Of a stretch of DNA of 64,000 nucleotides, positions 21,127 to 32,904 are shown in pieces; within the stretch, counting starts at the first letter, position 1, and every line of letters begins with the position of its first letter. The notes under the pieces were generated by a model. It was not told where the DNA came from. It searched no databases and saw only the letters and a program-made list of their open reading frames with translations. The translations under genes were made by a program, and so were the position numbers. Origin of the DNA: Anthonomus grandis grandis (lineage: Eukaryota; Arthropoda; Insecta; Coleoptera; Curculionidae); assembly GCF_022605725.1 (NCBI RefSeq), contig NC_065552.1:16820785-16884784 (forward strand). Direction: 5' to 3'.

Positions 21127-21892
21127 TTGTACAGTAAATACTCATCTTTTATTAATGAATATGAACGGTTAGGCCATATAACCAGACTAGGGCCAGATGA
21201 CATTTCCACTAATAATCCCACTTATTACTTACCACATCACGCTGTAATGAATGACTTTAGAATTACAACGAAGCTTAGAGTGGTTTTTGACGCAAGCGCC
21301 AACACCTCAATTTCTTTAAACGACATACTTAAGTTTGGGCAAACGATACGGAGTGATTTTCTTGATAGTCTTATTTGATTTCGTAGACATAGCGTGGTCA
21401 TCATAGCGGATATAGAAAAGATGTACCGTCAAGTTAACCTTTTGCCTATTTATCGCGATTTACAACGGATTTTATGGCGCGAAAATCCAAATCTAGCCCT
21501 TCAACATTCTAGACTTAATACTAACATGTATAAAAGTTCATCGGCCCCATTCTTAGCGACGAGTCGAAGCTCTTTAAATCAAATCTCAATAGATATTCAC
21601 GATAGATTGCCCCTAGTAAGTTTTATAATAAATAACAGTTTCTATGTGGATGATTTAATCGCAACGGTGCCGACGACTTCCGAGGCTGTAGAGGTTGCCA
21701 ATACATTAACCCTTAAATTTATTGAAAATATGGGTTTCCCTTGAGAAAATGGGCGTTAAATAAAACTGAAGTTTTAAACCATATTTCTAATAAACCCATG
21801 AAAAATTCCGGTTATTTTATTACAAACCGTTAGGCGTATTTTGGCGAGCTAATTCAACACCCACTCAAAGACAAGGCCTTAGTGCTTGGCGC
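21127..21892 (+). pseudogene. pol: BEL/Pao reverse transcriptase, with start of A17 region
   Basis: Frame one (21127-21378): GHITRLGP, YYLPHHAVMND and LRVVFDASANTSISLNDIL, ending at a TGA in LDSLI. Then VVIIADIEKMYRQVNLLP with the first catalytic Asp, IYRDLQRILWRE and, at 21646, FYVDDLIATVPT with the Y-V-D-D box. After a frame change near 21742 comes LRKWALNKTEVL, and finally LKDKALVLGA at 21865-21894, where the P-element insertion begins. The segment between RILWRE and the YVDD box is shortened and altered, so the fold is probably damaged. Confidence 0.83.
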
Positions 21893-22168
21893 ATGACGTC
21901 ATCGATGTGGGCCACCGATTTTTAAAAACCAAGGGATTTCATATGCTTATATCTCAATATTTGGCTTATTTTAAAAAATGCTAGAAATAGAATAGAGTTC
22001 AGGAAACATTCAAAGGTATGTTTTAGTTCTGGTTGAATGTCAGGTTAAATATTATGGTGTAACATTTAATGCACACTCCTAACTCCCCTACATCTGCACC
22101 AAAATTCAACATATGTATTTAGGTATTTATAATAATTTTTTTATACCATCAAGTAGTAAAAAATGTTA

Positions 22169-22975
22169 TTATATACACATAAATACATATATTGACTTTA
22201 AAAGCTTAAAAAACTTATCATACTCCAGTTCATGTAATTTTTTAATTGCAGAAAAAGAAGCACATTTTTTCTTCGAAGTGTCAAAATCAGGAAAATAAAA
22301 TTTTTGGTCTGGTTTAGAGTTAAGCCAACTATTAAATACACATTTAAGTAAGTGAACTGTGTCAAATAGGTAAAATAATGGTCTCTGATTATCTATGGGA
22401 TGAGGATAAACAATGCTAAGTTGGTCTGCAGTTGAAAAATGACTCATGGCTTTCCCGTTAATGGCATTATTATCACTTATAACACAAAAAACTATGTACC
22501 CAATCTCCTCTAAATTTTCAATAATTGTCTTAATTAAATTATAAAGTATGTCTGATGTAATTTTGGAGATGGGAGCTAAGTGAACTACTTCTTTAAAGCT
22601 GGAACACACACTGGTAATCATAAAAGTAAATGCCGAGGAAGCTAGAGACTTATTATTGACTGATGTTCCAGTGATATTACCTCTTTTATAGTTCATGTAA
22701 GGGTCAATATGAATGTCATCAAAAAGTAGTGTCACAAATCTCTCATGATCCTTTAGTAAACTAAACACATTTCGGGCATAAGTTAAAAACATTTTTTTTC
22801 ATCTATGTGGGGATCAGTCATGTGTTTGTTACAAATACCCATTATAGTTTGAGGATGTGGTAAAATTAGGGATCCATAATCTCTTAAATACTTGTACACA
22901 TGAGGACTAATACTATAGATTATAGAAGTCAAAATTATTATACTACATACTTGAATATCTGTAACTTTCCTTTGC
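22169..22975 (-). pseudogene. P-element-type transposase, catalytic region
   Basis: From about 22975 the sequence reads PHVYKYLRDYGSLILPHPQT and GICNKHMTDPHIDEKKM, then in the 207-residue frame starting at 22792: FDDIHIDPYMNYKRGNITG (first acidic motif of the RNase H-like domain), IVFCVISDNNAINGKAM (second), and LFYLFDTVHLLKCVFNSWLN. These match P-element and human THAP9-type transposases, which use a GTP cofactor in the Drosophila enzyme. The C-terminal third is missing: the frame ends at 22169 and nothing similar follows before the inverted repeat. Confidence 0.8.
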
Positions 22976-23178
22976 AGTTGTAAGCAAAGCTAATTGTTCA
23001 CAAATAAAATCTAAAGCATGCACTATTTTGTTGTCTTCAAGGTTTTTAAAACTTTTTAGTATGTTTGACACAAAATCGAACACACGTTTTATTTTATTTA
23101 TGTCATTTGATGGTTTGACATGATCGAGAATAGTATTGCCAAGGGTATTGGTAGCAGTCTCGGTAGCAGTATTTGGAT

Positions 23179-23742
23179 TTAAGTCACAGTCAGGGTTGTC
23201 ATTATTATTATAGTAACATTTTCCTCCAAAGGCAGGGTAATAATAGTAAGGTCTATTGCTTCAAGTATTGCATATAAATCATCTAAACTATGGGAAGTAT
23301 ATGGAGTTTTAAATTTTGATGTTAAAACACAAACTGGCTCGTTATATAAAAAAGTTTCAACATTTAAATTAAAATTAAAAACAATTGCCCAATTAATGCA
23401 TGGACCAGGTGTGTATTCAATTTTAAAAATTGTTAGCTTTTTGCTGTCTTGAGACTCACTGTGAGCAGTAAACCAATCTTTCGGTAGTTTAAAAGCAGAT
23501 TTTTCAATAAACTCTTCAAAACTGTGAAAATTATTTTGTTTCTCATGCTTGCCAAAGTCAATTTTGCTTAATTCAAGCGCTTTTGCTAACTTCAACTCGT
23601 CAATATTTTTAAACCTTTCATCTTTACTTGGCTTTACCCATTTTCGCCTTAGATTTATATCCTTAGGAAAACCGAAGACATGCACTTTAGGTCCGTTTTT
23701 ATAGTGTCCGTTACAACCCGGAACACAACGCTTTTGAGGCAT
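23179..23742 (-). pseudogene. THAP-type N-terminus of P-element transposase
   Basis: Starts MPQKRCVPGCNGHYKN, the opening of a THAP zinc-binding domain, followed by VHVFGFPKDINLRRKWV, the conserved F-P and W segment. The second zinc pair (C-x2-H) that should follow is absent, so the THAP fold is shortened after residue about 45. Residues 60-180 include FHSFEEFIEKSAFKLPKDWF and EYTPGPCINWAIVFNFNLNV. The frame ends in a Thr-rich stretch without the link to the catalytic part. The 23823-24330 stretch upstream holds the element's 5' region and is locally GC-rich. Confidence 0.75.
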
Positions 23743-24436
23743 ATTTACACTCTGGTATTAACTACAAGCCGAACTAGGAGAAAAACATTAAATTAAACAC
23801 GAACTAAAGTATTAAAATCTGATATAAACAAATAAATCCGCGGCGCGCCGGAGAACCAGTTTTTCCGAGGATTTTTCTAGTCCGAAAATACGATTTTGCG
23901 ATTTAAAAGTACGCGAAGACTTTACATAAATATTAACATACACGTTTCGCGGAAATAAACAATTCCGATTTTAGAAAAAAACACAAAAATGAGCTAATGT
24001 TTACTGCGGATCTCGTCAGAAATACCGGCAACCACAGAACATAAATATAAACAACCTAACCTCTCGTTTCATCAGGTGGCACAACTAGTGGATGCGCCGT
24101 TGTCAAATTTATATAGAAAGAACTCCTATGGGCAAGTAACAAGGTATTAAGTAGATAAATGATAAAATTTGAAAAAATGGCAGTTTAAATTATAAAAAGA
24201 GAAATAAGGATGCACTCTTTTTTTTAACTAAATTGTAAAGTAAGAGCAGTTAAAGATATAGATTTAATTATTTTAAGATAGTAATAGAGCATCCTAACGT
24301 TCACGTCAATCTGCAAAGTCTGGCAGCGTTGCAGGCAGCCTTCCGCGGACGAACAACGGCAGCGGCAACAGCTGAATTCACCCGAAAAGCAACCCGAAGT
24401 GCATGGCCCAAACGCGTGACGTCACGAGCAAAATTT

Positions 24437-24905
24437 TTTGGAGCGCTTTGTCCTTTTGTAGAGGTGTTATTGGCTGATTCCGATCACCTAGAATTTAGTA
24501 TGAGATTAAAAACCGTTGAAACTAAAAATGTTACGAAACGCTTAATTTTGTCATTAGTGTCTCAGATTGTTGATCCGTTAGGCTTAGCAGGAACGCTAAC
24601 GGTAAGGGCTAAAATCTTACTTCAAAAAATGTTGAAGCTTAATCTTCACTGGGATGAGTCAGTCCCTCTAGACATTTTTACAATGTGGACTCACTTTTAT
24701 TTTCAGCTTGAATGTCTACAAGGAATTAAAATTCCTGGACAATGTACTTTAGACAATTCGATTCAAATAGAACCTCACGGTTTTGCAGTAGCCATTGAGG
24801 CAGCTTATGGCACTTGTATCTTTCTACACAGTACGGATCGCCAAGAAAATATTTTAGTAAATCTTCTAGCGTCGAAATCTCGGGTAGCTCCGGAAAATTG
24901 CGAAA
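24437..24905 (+). pseudogene. pol: BEL/Pao A17 and start of RNase H
   Basis: From the P-element edge: LLADSDHLEFSMRLKTV, KRLILSLVSQIVDPLGLAG (the DPLGL motif), LLQKMLKLNLHWDESVP and HGFAVAIEAAYGTCIFLHS, where the family usually has the RNase H DAS-x-x-x-YGA motif; here AAYGT carries no Asp. LLASKSRVAP follows. The rest of RNase H is absent and the frame changes to integrase within about 30 bases. Residues before FGA in this frame belong to the P-element end. Confidence 0.78.
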
Positions 24906-25790
24906 TAGATGTATTGTTAAGGGCTATATGTGTATTTTCGTCTGTTTCTCCACAAAGGCTGTCCACAAAGAGGCAGTTGGAGATTTAACTAGTTCTTCCT
25001 TTTTGGAGTGTTTAAAAAGGTTTGTGTCATGCCGTTTTTGTTGTTCAAAAATTTTCTCAGACAACGGAATGAACTTCATTGGGGCTAATCGGGAACTTAA
25101 AGAATTCGCTCAAAGTTTACCTATGTTAGAAAAGAATAGCTTAATTAAAAACTACTGTATGCAAAATAAAATAGAATGGCAATTTATTCTCTCAAGATCC
25201 CCTCACCAAGGTGGGCTTTGTGAGTCAACAGTAAAGTCGGCAAAACGATTAATTCAACGGGTAATAGGGAGTAAAAATCTTACATTCGAACAAACATCAA
25301 CAATTTTTTGTCAAGTTGAAGCCGTGTTAATTTCTAGACCACTAACTCCTCTGTCCCTCAGTCAAAATGACCTGCAAATTTTGACACCCGGCTACTTCCT
25401 CATTGGAGCATCACCGAATGCCGTGCCGCAACAAAAAATTTTTTGTGTTCCAACCAATATACTTAATAAATATCATATGCTGCAACAGATGGTGCAACAT
25501 TTCTGGCAGCGATGGTCTCTTGAATACTTGACGACTCTGCAACAGCGCAACAAATGGCATGACACCCCAACTATCAACGTTGGAGACATGGTTGTGCTTA
25601 AGGAGGATAATACCCACTCATGTGAAAATTAGACCGTATTATAGCTGCTCATCCTGGTAACGATGGTGTGGTACGAGTCGTTAGCTGCCGTACATCCAAT
25701 GGAACCGTTAAGCGAGCAGTTCAGAAGATGCCCTGCTGCCCTTTGCAGATTTTAATTAGCACTAAAAAAAGACATTATGTGATGTGAGTA
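24905..25790 (+). pseudogene. pol: BEL/Pao integrase core and DUF5641-like tail
   Basis: CIFVCFSTKAVHKEAVGDLT joins the strand after the first catalytic Asp, which itself is missing. IFSDNGMNFIGANREL (second Asp) and SPHQGGLCESTVKSAKRLI (catalytic Glu) are intact, followed by EAVLISRPLTPLS, GYFLIGASPNAVP and FWQRWSLEYLTTLQQRNKWH, the DUF5641 signature. The frame stops at 25632, but shifted sequence HPGNDGVVRVVSCRTSNGTV continues to about 25790. The HHCC zinc domain is missing. Confidence 0.82.
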
Positions 25791-25799
25791 GCCTACATT

Positions 25800-26660
25800 A
25801 TGTTGTGTTAGTCTCCTAAAGCTGGTTTAAAATTCAATGACTTATGCACTATTGATGTATAGTGTCCTCTGCGAAACAATGTTTATTTTATAATGCGATC
25901 TCATTACATTAGAATACTACTCTTTGTTGGGATTTAAACAACTTTTCTTTAACTTTCAATATTAAGTATAAAATAAAGGCCAATTGATATTTAAAAAAAA
26001 TATTAAGCATTTACATAACCGTCTGACTACCGCCGAACCAGTTTGTGTGGGAAATTCTTGTTTCTCGTGAGAATTGGTTTAGAACTCTAATATCATTGCA
26101 AACTTATTTGATAATATTTTGCAATATTTCCTTCCTTTAATAAATTATTTTAAAATTAAATGCATATGAACTAGATCAAAACTCCAAATCAATCAAACCA
26201 GATGTATTCAGAGCAATTTTTATTTTAAAAGCTTAGCAAATGCTGTCTTGATTGATCTGGTTGATTCCTTCCCTCTTTTCACACACTTCCCTCTTCTAGA
26301 TCAAAACTGTTCAAAATCAATATTAAGAGAAGATATTTTTAAAATATACAAAATACTAATTTAATATTGCTGTTAGAACAAAAGAACAAAATAATAATGT
26401 ATAAGGCTTGCAACACAGTTTTACGCTTGCTTTATAAAAGATTATTTGTACCTGCGAAAAATTATATATTTCTATAAATATTTTTCGAGAAGCAATTTAT
26501 TATATCATGAAATTGTTTTGCCTAAAAGTAAAATGTAAGTACTTTTAAATTTTGTATCCAGAAGTACGTGAAAGATTTTAGTAAAGCTAAGAGTTTGTAG
26601 TCTATTATAAAAAATAGCACAAAGCCTTTTCTTCAAACGAAGTTTATTTTATTGCATTCT
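25800..26660. other. No gene seen; may include BEL 3' LTR
   Basis: AT-rich with a short TTCCCTCTT repeat near 26272 and 26288. No match to the sequence before 19832 was found that would define an LTR pair. Confidence 0.35.
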
Positions 26661-26664
26661 AGTA

Positions 26665-27600
26665 TGAACAATTTTGTTAATTGAGGATGGACACCAACTT
26701 CGTTATTTTTAATGGGATATCCTATATAAATTATTATCCAACCTTTGCGATTTATAGGATTCTCATTGCTAAATTAAGTAAATCTAATTTTAATGCCTCT
26801 AGTATATCCTTAATAAAAAACTACCTATCAGACCGTTGGCGCTGTAAGAGGCTAAGATTTGTGGGTTTTAAGTAAAGATGGTATTTGTGCATAGGAGTTC
26901 GCCAAAGCTCTGTGTTAGGCCCTTTACTATTTTTACATATTCAATGATCTTATCACAATCATGTCATGCTGCGCAATTTACTCTCTTTGCTGACGGTCTC
27001 ACTCTGCAGTAAGAATTTGGTAAAAGCGGTGGGAAGTTTGTGGTCTCAGAATTAGAAACAGAGAAATGGTTCCATTCAAATAGGTTGTTTCTTAATGCAG
27101 CCAAAATCCAGTACATACTTTTTACAACCAGAGATATTTCTGATGAATTTAAAAATGCATTCAGTGCTAAATTTCTGGGTGTTCTGTTGGATCCTGTTCT
27201 AGTCTGGAATGCTCATACCACTTTAGTTGCGAAGCTCTCAAGCAACACATTTTTGCTTCATGGACTTTCATCCTGTGTTTTCTTTTTGACTTCAAAAAAA
27301 GCATATTTTTCTTTGTGTCATTTTCACTGCGTCATCTCCTATGCTATTCCTAGTTGCGGACATAGTGAATGAGCAAAAAGTTGTTGTCAGAGTGCAGAGA
27401 AGCGGCGTTTATATTGTCGCAGGTTTGCTATACAGAGCAAATTGCAGACAAGTCTTAGAGATTTAAAAAATATTAACCAATCATATAAATGCCATATGCG
27501 CTAATTTTAAACTCATAAAAATATCCATAAATATAATATTATACCAACAAGTGCTTTAAAGAGAACATTGTCTCGACTTTTCAAAGACTTAAAAGGTGCA
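26665..27600 (+). mobile_element. LINE (non-LTR) reverse transcriptase fragment
   Basis: LIAKLSKSNFNASSISLIKN and YLSDR near 26766-26838 (RT palm, after the first Asp motif), GVRQSSVLGPLLF near 26898-26936 (the GxPQGSxLGPLLF box with Pro-Gln changed), then after shifts WFHSNRLFLNAAKIQYI, FLGVLLDPVLVWNAHT and SSCVFFLTSKKAYFSLCH in the 27040-27372 frame. These are the RT end and thumb of a Jockey/CR1-like LINE. The F-A-D-D box is broken (TLFADGL-like near 26985). A 3' part with KNINQSYKCHM-like sequence follows to about 27600. Confidence 0.78.
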
Positions 27601-27817
27601 GAGTTGGTACATCATATCTGGCTATACATTTGTTTTACAAATTACCCCTAATATTTCGACAACTACCTATAAAATACCAACTACTTACCTTTAAAATAAA
27701 AATCAAAAAACTTCTTTTGGTAAGAGCGCATTATTCCTAGGAGGAAAATCTTGGTGCTTTCTTATTGTGATAGTCTGCCAGTTCTTAATAGTGTTAAGAG
27801 CTGAAGTAAGAGCAAAA

Positions 27818-28237
27818 TTCATAAAGTAGGAGAAGGAAGTGAAATGTAATTGTTTTATTAGTTTTAGTTTTTTAAAAATTTACCTAATTTAGTTTCATTT
27901 GGTCTTGGAAAGTGAAATGTACTTGACTATAAATATTATATTGATATTACCATTGAATAAATATTATTCCTTCATAGTTTAGATTAGTCCGATGCCTAGA
28001 TAATCTGCATTACCGAAATGCTTAATTCGGTAATAATTTGAAAAGTAAAAAATATATCCGACTGCAGTTTTTAGTTTTTTCCTAGCAAATTTACTTTTCA
28101 TGCTACTGAATATGATATTTAAAAATACTTATATTCCACTTTTAACCATGTCCAAATTGAACGAAATCTAAAATGTCTTTTAAAAGTTATAGCCACTTAA
28201 ACAATTACATTTTCACTACCTTCTCCTACTTTATGAA
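27818..28237. mobile_element. MITE, about 420 bp, with inverted ends
   Basis: TTCATAAAGTAGGAGAAGG(A)AGTGAAAATGTAATTGTTT at the left is repeated inverted at the right (28200-28237) with two small differences. Weaker inverted similarity continues inward for about 100 bases. No coding capacity. The ends touch AATTC and AAGGT; a target duplication is not evident. Confidence 0.75.
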
Positions 28238-28239
28238 GG

Positions 28240-29050
28240 TCGGTACGCCAATGAGCCTTTGACCAAAATGATAAAAAATATTCTAAAATTTCTAACTATG
28301 TTAAAAAAAGCATCTTAAGCTGACACTTTCAGCATTTTTTTTGGGTATTTTTATAACGTAAAAAAAAATCCAATAATCTTCGAAGCAAAAGCGGGAGTCA
28401 CAAATAAAAACTTCATGTAAAACGTTAAGTGTGTATTTGAAAATTCAAGAAACTCAGTAAATTAATTAAACTTTTTCTAGTATTAGATTGCGTTAAATTA
28501 TAAAAATTTAATGAAAGAGGAAAAAAAAAACGTCTGAAACCAAGTAAAGTGGACCAATGTTTTCTTATCATTTTTCTTCTTTTAATCTAACTGAAAATGA
28601 AATTTCAAATCTTAGATATTGAGGTGAAGTAAGTTACTAAAAAAGGGTAATTTAATCTGCACATATTTTACGAAATCAAATTTAGGAAAAGGCCAATATT
28701 TGGTCTCTTTTTCTTTGGTTTTATTTAGTTTTAGAACTTATTAGAACTAAACAATTTTTAATAGAGCATTTTTTTTATATTTAAACGACGTAAAACATTT
28801 TTTAAATTTTTGGTTTAAACGTTTGCACAATTTTGAAGTGATGTCCAATCTTGATGCACTATATCCTTAGGCTAGAAATAAAGTAAACAAGTATTATGAA
28901 AACATCTTCTCTATTGAAAACAAAATAAAAAGCATCAGATATAAATTAAAACATCAGAAAATATAAATATATTGATATGACTGAAAAATTTACAATGAAT
29001 GAGAGAAATTTGTGAAGAAAATGAAAAAAATGTTTGGTTTTCCAGTCTAG
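28240..29050. other. No gene seen
   Basis: AT-rich spacer between the MITE and the 3' end of gene A, with A- and T-tracts. Confidence 0.5.
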
Positions 29051-29055
29051 ATCCA

Positions 29056-29061
29056 TTTATT
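29056..29061 (-). terminator. Polyadenylation signal of gene A
   Basis: AATAAA on the minus strand, about 116 bases after the gene A stop codon. Confidence 0.5.
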
Positions 29062-29176
29062 AGCAAAAACTTATGAGTATCACAAGTTAAAGTTTATCAT
29101 TATTTACATAGCCACTTCCTTTTAAGCTAATTTTAAAATCTAGACTTGAAAACTTTGTTTGTGAGCATAGCCTAGC

Positions 29177-31173
29177 TCAAAAGTGATGATTATAGCCCCC
29201 AAGGTCCAAGCCTCCTCCATAACTTCCGAAATCGTGACTGTCATGTCCCTTAATATAAATTGGCACTTTCTTTTCCACGACAACTGGTACTTTAACCGGA
29301 TATGGTACTGGTTTGTGAACTGGGTAAGGTACTGGTTTTGGGACAGCTACTGGGTAAGGAGCTGGATATGGAACTTTAACGGGCACCTTAACTGGGTATG
29401 GAACAGGCTTTTCAACTGGATAAGGTACAGGTTTCTCAACATGTACTGGGTAAGGTTTGGGTACTGGAACTGGATAAGGCTTTTCTACTGGTACTGCTAC
29501 TTTAACTGGATATGGTACTGGAACTTTCTTTTCAATAGTTACGGGGTATGGTTTAGGTATTGGAACAGGAACAGTTTTAGTAATGGTAATATGTTTTACG
29601 TGTCCGTGATCTTCAAAGCCGCCTCCGTAACTGCCAAGTTCTAACCCATGACCTCCAAAATCACCTAAAGGAAACGAAATAATATGTTATTTCTTTAATG
29701 TAAACATAACAGGAAGATTTGTATTATATTACATTATACTTTTTTGATTTGTTTAGATAATGATTAGCTTCTTTAAAGTATTTGCTTGGCAAATATTTTA
29801 TAATTTTATTTTAAGCTATTCCATTTTTTAAAGTGGAACAGAAATACTCATTTCTGACGTATTTTAAAATTATATGATGAATTTGGTCAAAAGAAGATAT
29901 CTCTCAGGTTTTTATACATGCAATTGCAAAAAAATATTAGACATTAAGTTTTCTAACCTCCGTATCCCAAGTCGAAAAGGCCTCTTTTGGTTTGTTTTTT
30001 CTCTTCGAATGGTTTGGATTCCTCTGCTTTCTTCTCCTCACCAGAGGCAAGGACTAAGAATGCGAAAAAAACGCAGAGGTACTAAAAAAGAAACCATAGT
30101 TTATAGGTGTAGCTAGTATACATTCAATCAACTAAAGTTATGTCTATCGATACACAATTAAAAGTTTGAACTAAATAATACTTCATTACTGCGACATCGT
30201 CAAAATATAGAATTATATACCTTAGCAAGTATTTTATATTTGCCTAATTTCTCTACAGATTTCAACTGGCTTTTTATAAAGTAAATCCTGTGCGCTTTTG
30301 CTTTTGTCCTTTAGATATGTGTTTTTAGTTGAACACAAAGTCACTCATAAGCTTGGCACTATTATTATGATGATGGCATTATTAATAGCCAAAAAAATCA
30401 TATAATGATATATGTAACTCTAAAAGTTATATGTAAGCTAAACTTTATTTATTTGTATGTTAACCCATACAAATAATATAGAGTTGAATTTATTTGATTG
30501 TACGATTTATGATTTTAGAATTTTATTATAATAATGCTTTTGACTTTGCTAAGAAGTGTCATTCAGCCTCGATATGATTTTTTTAAATTCTGAATTAATG
30601 TACTATAAGCAGACTTTAATCAATTATAAGTATAATCTCAACAATATTATAAATATATCAAACAAAATTAATTTTCTTTAAGACAAAATAATATGGAACA
30701 AGTTGGTTTTCTGTTTATACAAAGACTTAAGTATGCCTTTTGATGTCGTATTAGGTGCCTGTGAGGCATTTAATAGTTAATTTTTAATAAATATTTTTAT
30801 TTGGATATTATATTTTTAAAACTTAGTTCCATCTGTCTTTTGGTATTAACCTTTTATTAATCCTTCTTAAATCTATATTCATACGTGGTGTGAAGACTTT
30901 TATCCATTAATTTTTAACTTTTAATACTTAACTATCCAAAATGTTGTAATATTTGTTTATGTAAGTAAATAAATATCGTTAAAAATTACAAAAAACGGTG
31001 GTAAAATTTAATATTTTTTCATAATAGAGTTATTAGGCCCTGCAAATATAATATTTCAAACTAGCGACACGCAAGAAGTAGGTGCATATTAGTAACACTT
31101 ACTTAACACCTGATACTACTATCTGATACTACCAACACAAAACCAAATCAGATGAACTTACTTGGAGCTTCAT
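29177..31173 (-). CDS. Gene A: secreted proline-rich YPV-repeat protein, 3 exons
   Basis: Exons 31173-31162, 30081-29958 and 29664-29177, all with GT-AG introns (phases 0 and 1), give 207 residues. Exon 1 is only four codons, ATG AAG CTC CAA. The protein starts MKLQYLCVFFAFLVLASG, a clear signal peptide, so it is exported. A charged segment with KKQTKRGLFDLGYGG follows; KRG may be a processing site. Residues from about 60 hold a His/Gly patch and then nine PYPV units in K-P-V-P-Y-P-V context, and the C-terminus is Gly/His/Tyr-rich (SYGGGLDLGGYNHHF). Low complexity and secretion suggest a structural protein of cuticle, silk or glue; insect cuticular proteins of low-complexity type have similar repeats, but the family is not certain. 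It pairs with gene B. Confidence 0.85.
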
Positions 31174-31194
31174 TTTATTATAGAACCCACCACC

Positions 31195-31232
31195 GACTGT
31201 TGCACTTCGATGCCAAGAAGACAGTATATATA
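31195..31232 (-). promoter_or_regulatory. Core promoter of gene A
   Basis: On the minus strand TATATATA (31232-31225) lies 33 bases ahead of ACAGTC (Inr-like, A near 31198), which lies 25 bases before the ATG. Gene B has the same arrangement with GCAGTC. Confidence 0.6.
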
Positions 31233-31234
31233 CG

Positions 31235-32060
31235 TTACAATTTTCAAGCCTTTAACTTAAAAACCATATTGCTTTCTATGGATGGGGAGTATGCATGTGT
31301 TAGGTGCCCCCTCCCTCCCGCCCGCGCTCCGAAATGGCACCAATGGTCTCGCAATTACCGCAATCACATTATTTAATTACGGAAAATAAAAAGTTTTTTT
31401 GATACACGCCAGCGATAACAATATCTGAGGTTTCTTATTATGTGAATTTATTTAAATTGATTATTGTCTAAGAGTATTTAATAAATAGGGGTCTTGGTGC
31501 TCAGAACTGCGAGGTATTCTATCTTTTTTACTATTTTCAGCTTATAACTAATTTATTTATAATATTCATAAAAAAACATACAATACATTTTTAATTTATA
31601 TACCTACCATAAATATTATTAATTATCAAAAATCAAAGACCCTGCCTACAGTTACAAGAATTTATGCAATAAGACGTACGAAGAAGACCACCACCAAAGT
31701 AGTCTGAGTATCAAAACTATGTCAAAATTACTAACAGTCTTTCCTTTAACTGATAAATAATTGTTTACCACATTATTATAACTTCTGTAATATGTGCTTT
31801 AACAAAATTAAATAAAAACTTTAAACATTCAGGGTTAATTTTCAAGTAGTTACGACTTACTTTGACTTAATTTTATGAGTTCTTTAATAAGTGTAATATA
31901 AATGTTTGATAATGAGTTTAATTTTTGGTTCGATTATTAAGTTTATGGAGTTTCTCTTTAAGATAGAGTGTCATAATATGAAAGATTGTTTTAGATGTTC
32001 AGTTATTAAGGTCAAAACAGTACATTTTATGAGTTCAGATAAAAACATGCTTCCACAAGT
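31235..32060. other. No gene seen; GC-rich patch near 31300
   Basis: A GC-rich, C-tract-bearing stretch (about 31290-31360) lies upstream of the gene A promoter; the rest is AT-rich. It could be regulatory. Confidence 0.35.
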
Positions 32061-32067
32061 CTTAAGT

Positions 32068-32900
32068 AAGGTTGACCATGCAAGTATAGTGGCTTTACTT
32101 GAAGAATGCCACTCTGAAAGGTTCGTGGTAAATAGTTGGGGTTTGGCAAAGTGATATGAAATCGTTATCTCAAAAATAATTTTCTTTCAGATAGACCGAG
32201 AAGCGGTAAAAGGCATGTAACTTATCAACAATAGAACCCTTATATTCACTTAACCATCCGAAGAAACTCAACTATGGTAATACCAGCATTTCAAAGAGAT
32301 AAATGTAAGATGTCTTGGAAGTGTAAGTATCGGTCGTTACATTGCGGTGACAAATACTGGCAACAGGTTTGAGGTCTTGCCGACTACAAGAGCACGTAAC
32401 TTTACCTGAAAAATTTTGGAACCCAGTATTTTTTTCTGAATAATTTGTTTGGTGCAGGATAGCTATCGGATAAGGCTATGGAGGGGGCCATAAGAAGATG
32501 TTCAGCTTGTTCATGCACTCCCCGTATCACCCAGGAAACAGTTGCAGGATGAAGTGCTATGTTCTGGTCAGGTATTATGTCTAATAATCGCACAGAATTA
32601 ATTTATATTCAAGGCTGATATTATATTCAACGCCGGATGTCACCGCACCAATGTGTATCTGGAATCGAAAGGCATTAGCCGCTTGAACTGGATCGCACTA
32701 TCGCCAGATATGAATTCCATAGAACATGCTTGGAAGATACTTTCCAGGGCAGTGGCAGCACGTAAAAACCTACTTAGGACTATTTATACAAGAGCTTGTT
32801 CATAATGTTCGAAAAAAATAGCATAATATTACTCAAAAGCACACCAATCTCATAGACAATATGGGAAAGTGCTTCCAATCTTGGTACACTCTACAGGTAT
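32068..32900 (+). pseudogene. Tc1-like transposase remnant
   Basis: SIVALLEECHSERFVVNSWG near 32085 fits the first helix-turn-helix, DRPRSGKRHVTYQQ near 32195 the GRPR linker, HLTIRRNSTMV near 32260 the second, AMFWSGIMSNNRTELIYIQ near 32557 the strand before the second Asp, and LSPDMNSIEHAWKILSRAVA near 32698 the block with the catalytic Glu (NSIEHAW). Multiple stops, and the D-containing blocks are lost. It belongs to a different Tc1 branch from the intact 16.9-kb gene. Confidence 0.8.
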
Positions 32901-32904
32901 AACA

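Larger units (their letters stand above)
21893..24436 (-). mobile_element. P-element relative inserted in BEL remnant 2
   Basis: Both coding pieces are on the minus strand and of P-transposase type. A 25-base inverted repeat with TGACGTCA and GGGCC motifs lies at 21889-21913 and 24405-24429 (about 18 of 25 positions agree). The BEL frame reads ...LVLGA at 21892 and resumes FGALCPFV from 24437; the flanks CTTGGCGC and TTTGGAGC agree at 6 of 8 bases, fitting the 8-bp target duplication of P elements. Boundaries are therefore good to within about 10 bases. Confidence 0.72.
19440..25790 (+). mobile_element. BEL/Pao LTR retrotransposon remnant 2
   Basis: Plus-strand order: gag start (19832), DUF1759-like gag (20225-20640), protease start (20640-20714), RT (21127-21745), A17 region (21745-21892 and 24437-24900), integrase (24905-25632), DUF5641-like tail (to about 25790). 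A P-element relative splits it between 21892 and 24437. Two internal joins suggest deletions: gag to protease near 20640, and A17/RNase H to integrase near 24905. I could not find matching LTRs, so the outer limits are approximate. It is not a close copy of BEL remnant 1. Confidence 0.82.

Noticed and set aside
29183..29644. 153-residue plus-strand frame rich in Trp, Tyr and Asn
   Set aside because: It is the antisense of gene A exon 3; the repeat structure of the minus strand creates it. Gene A has splice sites, a signal peptide and a paralogue.
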